The position numbers and the translations under genes were made by a program. 8,584 nucleotides of DNA from assembly GCA_937893225.1 (NCBI GenBank), contig CALBJM010000323.1:1-8584 (forward strand), written 5' to 3'. The notes beneath the pieces are model-generated. The model ran no database searches. It saw nothing but the letters and a program-made list of their open reading frames with translations, and was not told the DNA's origin. This document shows, one piece after another, positions 5,975-8,584 of the stretch; positions within the stretch are counted from its first letter, which is position 1, and each line of letters begins with the position of its first letter. The DNA comes from an uncultured Erysipelotrichaceae bacterium. Lineage in GTDB: Bacteria; Bacillota_I; Bacilli_A; Erysipelotrichales; Erysipelotrichaceae.

Positions 5975-7075
5975 ATGGCAGAACAACTCACGACATATCA
6001 ATGTCCAAACTGCAACGGGCCTTTAAAATTTGACCCAAAAATTCAAAAACTAAAGTGTGATAACTGTGGTTCCACTTTCACCACAGACGAAATTGACAAA
6101 TACTTCTATGAAGCAAATAAAGATGCTATCCATGTAGATGCTGAAAAAGTACAAAAAGAAGCTGCTGAAACACTGCAATGGACGCAAGAAGAAGCAGAAA
6201 AACTTCGCGCATACACTTGTCCAAGTTGTGGTGCACAACTCATCACAGATGCAAATACAGGTGCAACAAGTTGCCCATATTGTGGAAATCCAACAATTGT
6301 GCCTGCACAATTTGAAGGAACACTGAAACCAGACTATATCATTCCTTTCAAGCTTATTAAAGAAGACGCTATCCAAAAACTCAAAACGTTTTACAATGGA
6401 AAACCACTATTGCCTAAAACATTCATAGAAGAAAATCACATTTCTGAAATCAAAGGTGTTTATGTCCCATTTTGGTTATATGACGGCAATGCAGAAGCAC
6501 ATATCCGTGCCCATGCTACTACGATTACATCTCACGATACCCATGATGAACACATAACGACAACTCTACATTTCCGTGTAGAAAGAGATGGTTCTGTAGA
6601 CTATGCAATGATTCCTGCAGATGCATCTACGAAAATGCCTGACGACTTTATGGATTCTATTGAACCATATGACTACGCAGACCTTATACCATTTCAATTA
6701 TCGTATTTAACAGGATATCTTGCAGACAGATACGATGTTTCCAGTGAAGAAGACGCAACACGCGTAAACACAAGAATCAAAAACACCACAATACAATGTA
6801 TTTCAGAATCTATTCGCCCATATGCAACCTATATTCCAGAAAGAGAAGACGTTGAAATCTATCCAGGAAATGTCCATTATGCATTTCTACCTGTATGGTT
6901 GCTATCAACACAATACAATGGAAAGAATTACTTATTTGCGATGAATGGGCAAACAGGAAAAATGATTGGTGATGACTTACCTACAGACATCAAAAAAGCA
7001 GTCTTGATTTTCATTGGCATAACTGTCATAGGTATTTTGTTGCTCTATCTCATTCTTTTTGTGGCAATGGCTTAA
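5975..7075 (+). CDS. Double-zinc-ribbon protein with C-terminal membrane anchor (YdjG-like)
   Basis: A 366-residue protein. An N-terminal zinc ribbon has C10, C13, C28 and C31; an acidic/basic helical segment (about 36-78) follows, then a second ribbon with C82, C85, C100 and C103. A central domain (about 115-335) includes IIPFKLIKEDA and the aromatic motif GVYVPFWLYDG, echoed later by HYAFLPVWLL, typical of TFIIB-zinc-ribbon membrane proteins of the YdjG type. One strong helix at 341-364 ends the protein, so the bulk faces the cytoplasm as a tail-anchored protein. B. subtilis YdjG acts with YdjH and YdjI in membrane-stress response and PspA positioning; that role is carried over here by homology. 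The start is fixed by AAGGAG at 5963-5968. The TPM gene follows after ten bases. Zinc binding is inferred from the complete Cys quartets. Confidence 0.88.
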   Translation: MAEQLTTYQCPNCNGPLKFDPKIQKLKCDNCGSTFTTDEIDKYFYEANKDAIHVDAEKVQKEAAETLQWTQEEAEKLRAYTCPSCGAQLITDANTGATSCPYCGNPTIVPAQFEGTLKPDYIIPFKLIKEDAIQKLKTFYNGKPLLPKTFIEENHISEIKGVYVPFWLYDGNAEAHIRAHATTITSHDTHDEHITTTLHFRVERDGSVDYAMIPADASTKMPDDFMDSIEPYDYADLIPFQLSYLTGYLADRYDVSSEEDATRVNTRIKNTTIQCISESIRPYATYIPEREDVEIYPGNVHYAFLPVWLLSTQYNGKNYLFAMNGQTGKMIGDDLPTDIKKAVLIFIGITVIGILLLYLILFVAMA

Positions 7076-7085
7076 GGAAAATACT

Positions 7086-7913
7086 ATGAAAAAAATTGTA
7101 CGATTAATTATCTCTATTGTATTCTTTTGTTTTTCTGCTGTACCAATCTATGCTTCTAGCGACGTTTATGTAGAAGATACATATGGCGTATTAACGCAGG
7201 ATGAAGTAAATGATTTACAACAACTAGCAACTGATATATCTGATAAATATGCTTTTGGTGTCTATGCGCGCATCATTCAAGATGATACAGAAGAGTCGTA
7301 TAACGATATGGATACATTCTCTGAAAACTACTATCGTCAACAAGATCTAGGCTATGGAAATACATCAAATGGTGTACTGTTGCTCATTACACAATGTTCA
7401 CAAGGTGGTTCCTATCAAGTCATGATTCCACCTGAATCTAACATGAATATGTTCACACTCGATGGTATGGATCGTATGGATGAAAAAGCCTATGCAGCAT
7501 TAAAAAATCATGATTACTACCAAGCAATCTACGACTATCTTACTGAAGCAGATTCACTCATGCAATATTACAACGAATATGATGAAGCCTATGGAAGCAA
7601 CTATGGCTATGATACAGAATATACTTCTGATAACACAGGTGTAAAATACGCATGTGTCTTTGGCATTCCTATGTTCCTTGCAAGTATCATCGTTTTTGTT
7701 TTACAAAGAAAAAACAAAACAAAATACACTGCTGCTACCGCAAATCAATACATCACAAAAAATGGTGTCCATTTAACAAATGCTAGGGACATGTACTTAT
7801 ATCGTACTGTTACTAGAACACCTATTCATCATGATGACGGTGGTGGTTCTTCTCCAGGCGGCAGTCACTTTTCTAGTAGTGGCGGTATGCACTCTGGTGG
7901 TGGTCATTTCTAA
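7086..7913 (+). CDS. TPM-domain membrane protein with Gly/His-rich tail (YdjH/YgcG-like)
   Basis: A 275-residue protein. Residues 1-23 form a signal peptide (basic MKKIVR, hydrophobic core, IYA before S24). The extracytoplasmic TPM domain spans about 29-160, recognised by VEDTYGVLTQDEV near its start and SNGVLLLI at 95-102. A low-complexity Tyr/Asp linker (161-182) leads to a transmembrane helix at 186-207, followed by basic QRKNKTK, so the C-terminus is cytoplasmic. It ends in a Gly/Ser tail with five His (248-275), as is common in YgcG relatives. The ATG at 7086 is chosen because AAGGA lies at 7074-7078 and the signal peptide begins there; an ATG at 7059 would add nine residues inside the previous gene. 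B. subtilis YdjH pairs with YdjG at the membrane. TPM domains have been linked to phosphatase activity and photosystem repair in plants; no activity is claimed here. Confidence 0.88.
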   Translation: MKKIVRLIISIVFFCFSAVPIYASSDVYVEDTYGVLTQDEVNDLQQLATDISDKYAFGVYARIIQDDTEESYNDMDTFSENYYRQQDLGYGNTSNGVLLLITQCSQGGSYQVMIPPESNMNMFTLDGMDRMDEKAYAALKNHDYYQAIYDYLTEADSLMQYYNEYDEAYGSNYGYDTEYTSDNTGVKYACVFGIPMFLASIIVFVLQRKNKTKYTAATANQYITKNGVHLTNARDMYLYRTVTRTPIHHDDGGGSSPGGSHFSSSGGMHSGGGHF

Positions 7914-7916
7914 TAG

Positions 7917-7940
7917 ACAGGCTGAATATAGCCTGTTTTT
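7917..7940 (+). terminator. Intrinsic terminator after the TPM gene
   Basis: A perfect 7-bp stem, ACAGGCT (7917-7923) with AGCCTGT (7930-7936), has a six-base loop and a T-run. It starts three bases after the TPM stop codon and closes the SPFH/zinc-ribbon/TPM group. Confidence 0.88.
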
Positions 7941-7998
7941 GTTATGAAAGATTTTTCAAAGTAAATTTCAATTTGTTTTGTGTTTTTTCATAAATACA

Positions 7999-8026
7999 TT
8001 GTATCTCCATTAGAAATATGTAAAAA
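7999..8026 (+). promoter_or_regulatory. Tentative promoter for the lysine-riboswitch leader
   Basis: TTGTAT (7999-8004) and TAAAAA (8021-8026), 16 bases apart, would start transcription near 8033, just ahead of the aptamer. An alternative pair is TTGTTT (7973-7978) with TACATT (7995-8000). The stretch 7941-8043 is very AT-rich and otherwise holds nothing I can name. Confidence 0.3.
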
Positions 8027-8043
8027 TAAGACACATAAAAATC

Positions 8044-8205
8044 AAAACAAGAGGTAGCGATGCAGAAGAGTATACTGTGGAGTCGGCAGACAATGAAACA
8101 GTAGAAAGGCAATCATCGCCGAACAGAATATGTTGGCAAATTTATTCTGTGGGGTCATAGATAACATTTATGACACTCCTTCGTAAAGAAGAGGCGCTTT
8201 GTTTG
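8044..8205 (+). promoter_or_regulatory. Lysine riboswitch (L-box) aptamer
   Basis: The conserved L-box strings occur in order: GAGGTAG, GAGTA, GGAG, GAAAGG, CGCCGAA, TTGGC, GGGTCAT and GACAC. All five helices of the lysine aptamer junction can be drawn: P1 8045-8050 with 8199-8204, P2 8057-8062 with 8114-8119 (inner part 8073-8078 with 8098-8103), P3 8123-8130 with 8143-8150, P4 8154-8159 with 8169-8174, and P5 8176-8182 with 8188-8193. This RNA binds lysine and, in Firmicutes, turns off lysine synthesis or uptake genes. It sits directly ahead of an amino-acid-binding lipoprotein gene. Confidence 0.92.
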
Positions 8206-8250
8206 GCAGGATATGTTACAAATAAACGTCTCTCACGGACGTTTTTATTT
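8193..8250 (+). terminator. Riboswitch expression platform: antiterminator and terminator
   Basis: The terminator stem is AAACGTC (8224-8230) with GACGTTT (8238-8244), loop 8231-8237, then a T-rich run to 8250. A competing antiterminator pairs 8193-8204 with 8220-8230 (11 pairs, two of them G-U, with C8197 bulged). It uses the 3' strand of P1 and the whole left arm of the terminator. Lysine-bound P1 therefore frees the terminator and stops transcription; without lysine the antiterminator allows read-through. Confidence 0.85.
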
Positions 8251-8275
8251 TTATAAACAGAAAGTGAGAGAAAAA

Positions 8276-8584
8276 ATGAAGAAACTATTACAATTACTAT
8301 GTGTATTTACAATGTGTTTATCCTTTGCAGGATGTACTGCTGGTCTAACAGACAATCCAAACTATAATCTTGGTGTTGCTTCTAGTACAAATGATACAGA
8401 AGAAAAAACAGTCTATCGTATTGGTATGGAGTGTGATTATGCACCTAACAATTGGCAAGAAGACACAGAAACAAGTACAAATCTTCCTATTTCCAATTTA
8501 AAGGGATTCTATGCTGAAGGCTATGACATTCAAATGTCTAAAAAGATTGCTGAAGAAATGGGTGTACAAATTGAAATTGTTAAA
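8276..8584 (+). CDS. Amino-acid ABC transporter substrate-binding lipoprotein, 5' part (probable lysine)
   Basis: The first 103 residues of a family-3 solute-binding protein; the gene runs off the window without a stop. Residues 1-19 form a lipoprotein signal peptide ending SFAGC, so C20 would be lipidated and the protein tethered outside the membrane. After a short disordered linker, VYRIGMECDYAPNNWQE (46-62) is the typical first strand and ligand loop of amino-acid binding proteins, and GYDIQMSKKIAEEMGVQIEIV (82-102) the next helix-strand unit. Between them is a longer-than-usual insertion (about 63-77). The lysine riboswitch immediately upstream makes lysine the likely ligand; permease and ATPase genes would be expected beyond the window. 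The ATG at 8276 is the only start that gives a signal peptide; the ribosome site is weak (GTGAG at 8264-8268). Confidence 0.88.
   Translation, partial: MKKLLQLLCVFTMCLSFAGCTAGLTDNPNYNLGVASSTNDTEEKTVYRIGMECDYAPNNWQEDTETSTNLPISNLKGFYAEGYDIQMSKKIAEEMGVQIEIVK

Noticed and set aside
8044..8250. T-box leader as an alternative to the lysine riboswitch
   Set aside because: No T-box sequence (TGGNACCGCG type) or Stem I signature; all the L-box strings and five helices are present in order.
1..8584. CRISPR array, tRNA, rRNA, insertion sequence or prophage genes
   Set aside because: No spaced direct repeats, cloverleaf, transposase or terminal inverted repeats were seen.

Overview
The window reads as chromosomal DNA of a low-GC Firmicute (Bacillota). 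It is AT-rich, has AAGGAGG-type ribosome sites, short hairpin-plus-T terminators, a YtrA-type GntR regulator, an L-box (lysine) riboswitch and a gene set resembling the Bacillus subtilis ydjGHI genes. An Erysipelotrichia or Clostridia-like gut organism is plausible, but the sequence alone does not fix the genus.

Layout. (1) 96-1355, minus strand: a Y-family translesion DNA polymerase. It has its own promoter and a degenerate LexA-like box just downstream of the -10. (2) 1513-4534, plus strand: a tight four-gene operon. It encodes a YtrA-type GntR regulator, an ABC ATPase, a nine-helix ABC-2-type permease with a C-terminal extracytoplasmic domain, and a stand-alone OmpR/PhoB-type winged-helix DNA-binding protein. 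Each gene overlaps the next, an inverted repeat sits over the promoter, and a strong terminator closes the operon. (3) 4632-7913, plus strand: an SPFH-domain protein with two C-terminal zinc ribbons, a 43-residue single-helix ORF, a double-zinc-ribbon protein with a C-terminal membrane anchor, and a secreted, membrane-anchored TPM-domain protein. Apart from the small ORF, this matches the YdjI/YdjG/YdjH partners of PspA in B. subtilis, but in a different order and with no pspA in view. (4) 7914-8275: a noncoding leader holding a complete five-way-junction lysine riboswitch, an antiterminator and a terminator. (5) 8276 to the end: the first 103 codons of a family-3 amino-acid-binding lipoprotein, presumably for lysine import.

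How the parts work. The GntR-ABC-winged-helix operon looks like a self-regulated envelope-stress or drug-efflux unit. The SPFH/zinc-ribbon/TPM module looks like a membrane-stress scaffold. The riboswitch should shut off the lysine importer when lysine is plentiful. The least conventional points are the ydjGHI-like set without pspA, the orphan response-regulator DNA-binding domain coupled to an ABC exporter, an intra-operon terminator that abuts a small membrane ORF with no ribosome site, and an 8-base complementarity between the riboswitch terminator loop and the ribosome-binding region of the downstream gene. Bases 1-95 hold the end of the polymerase 3' flank; I see no gene or clear terminator there.
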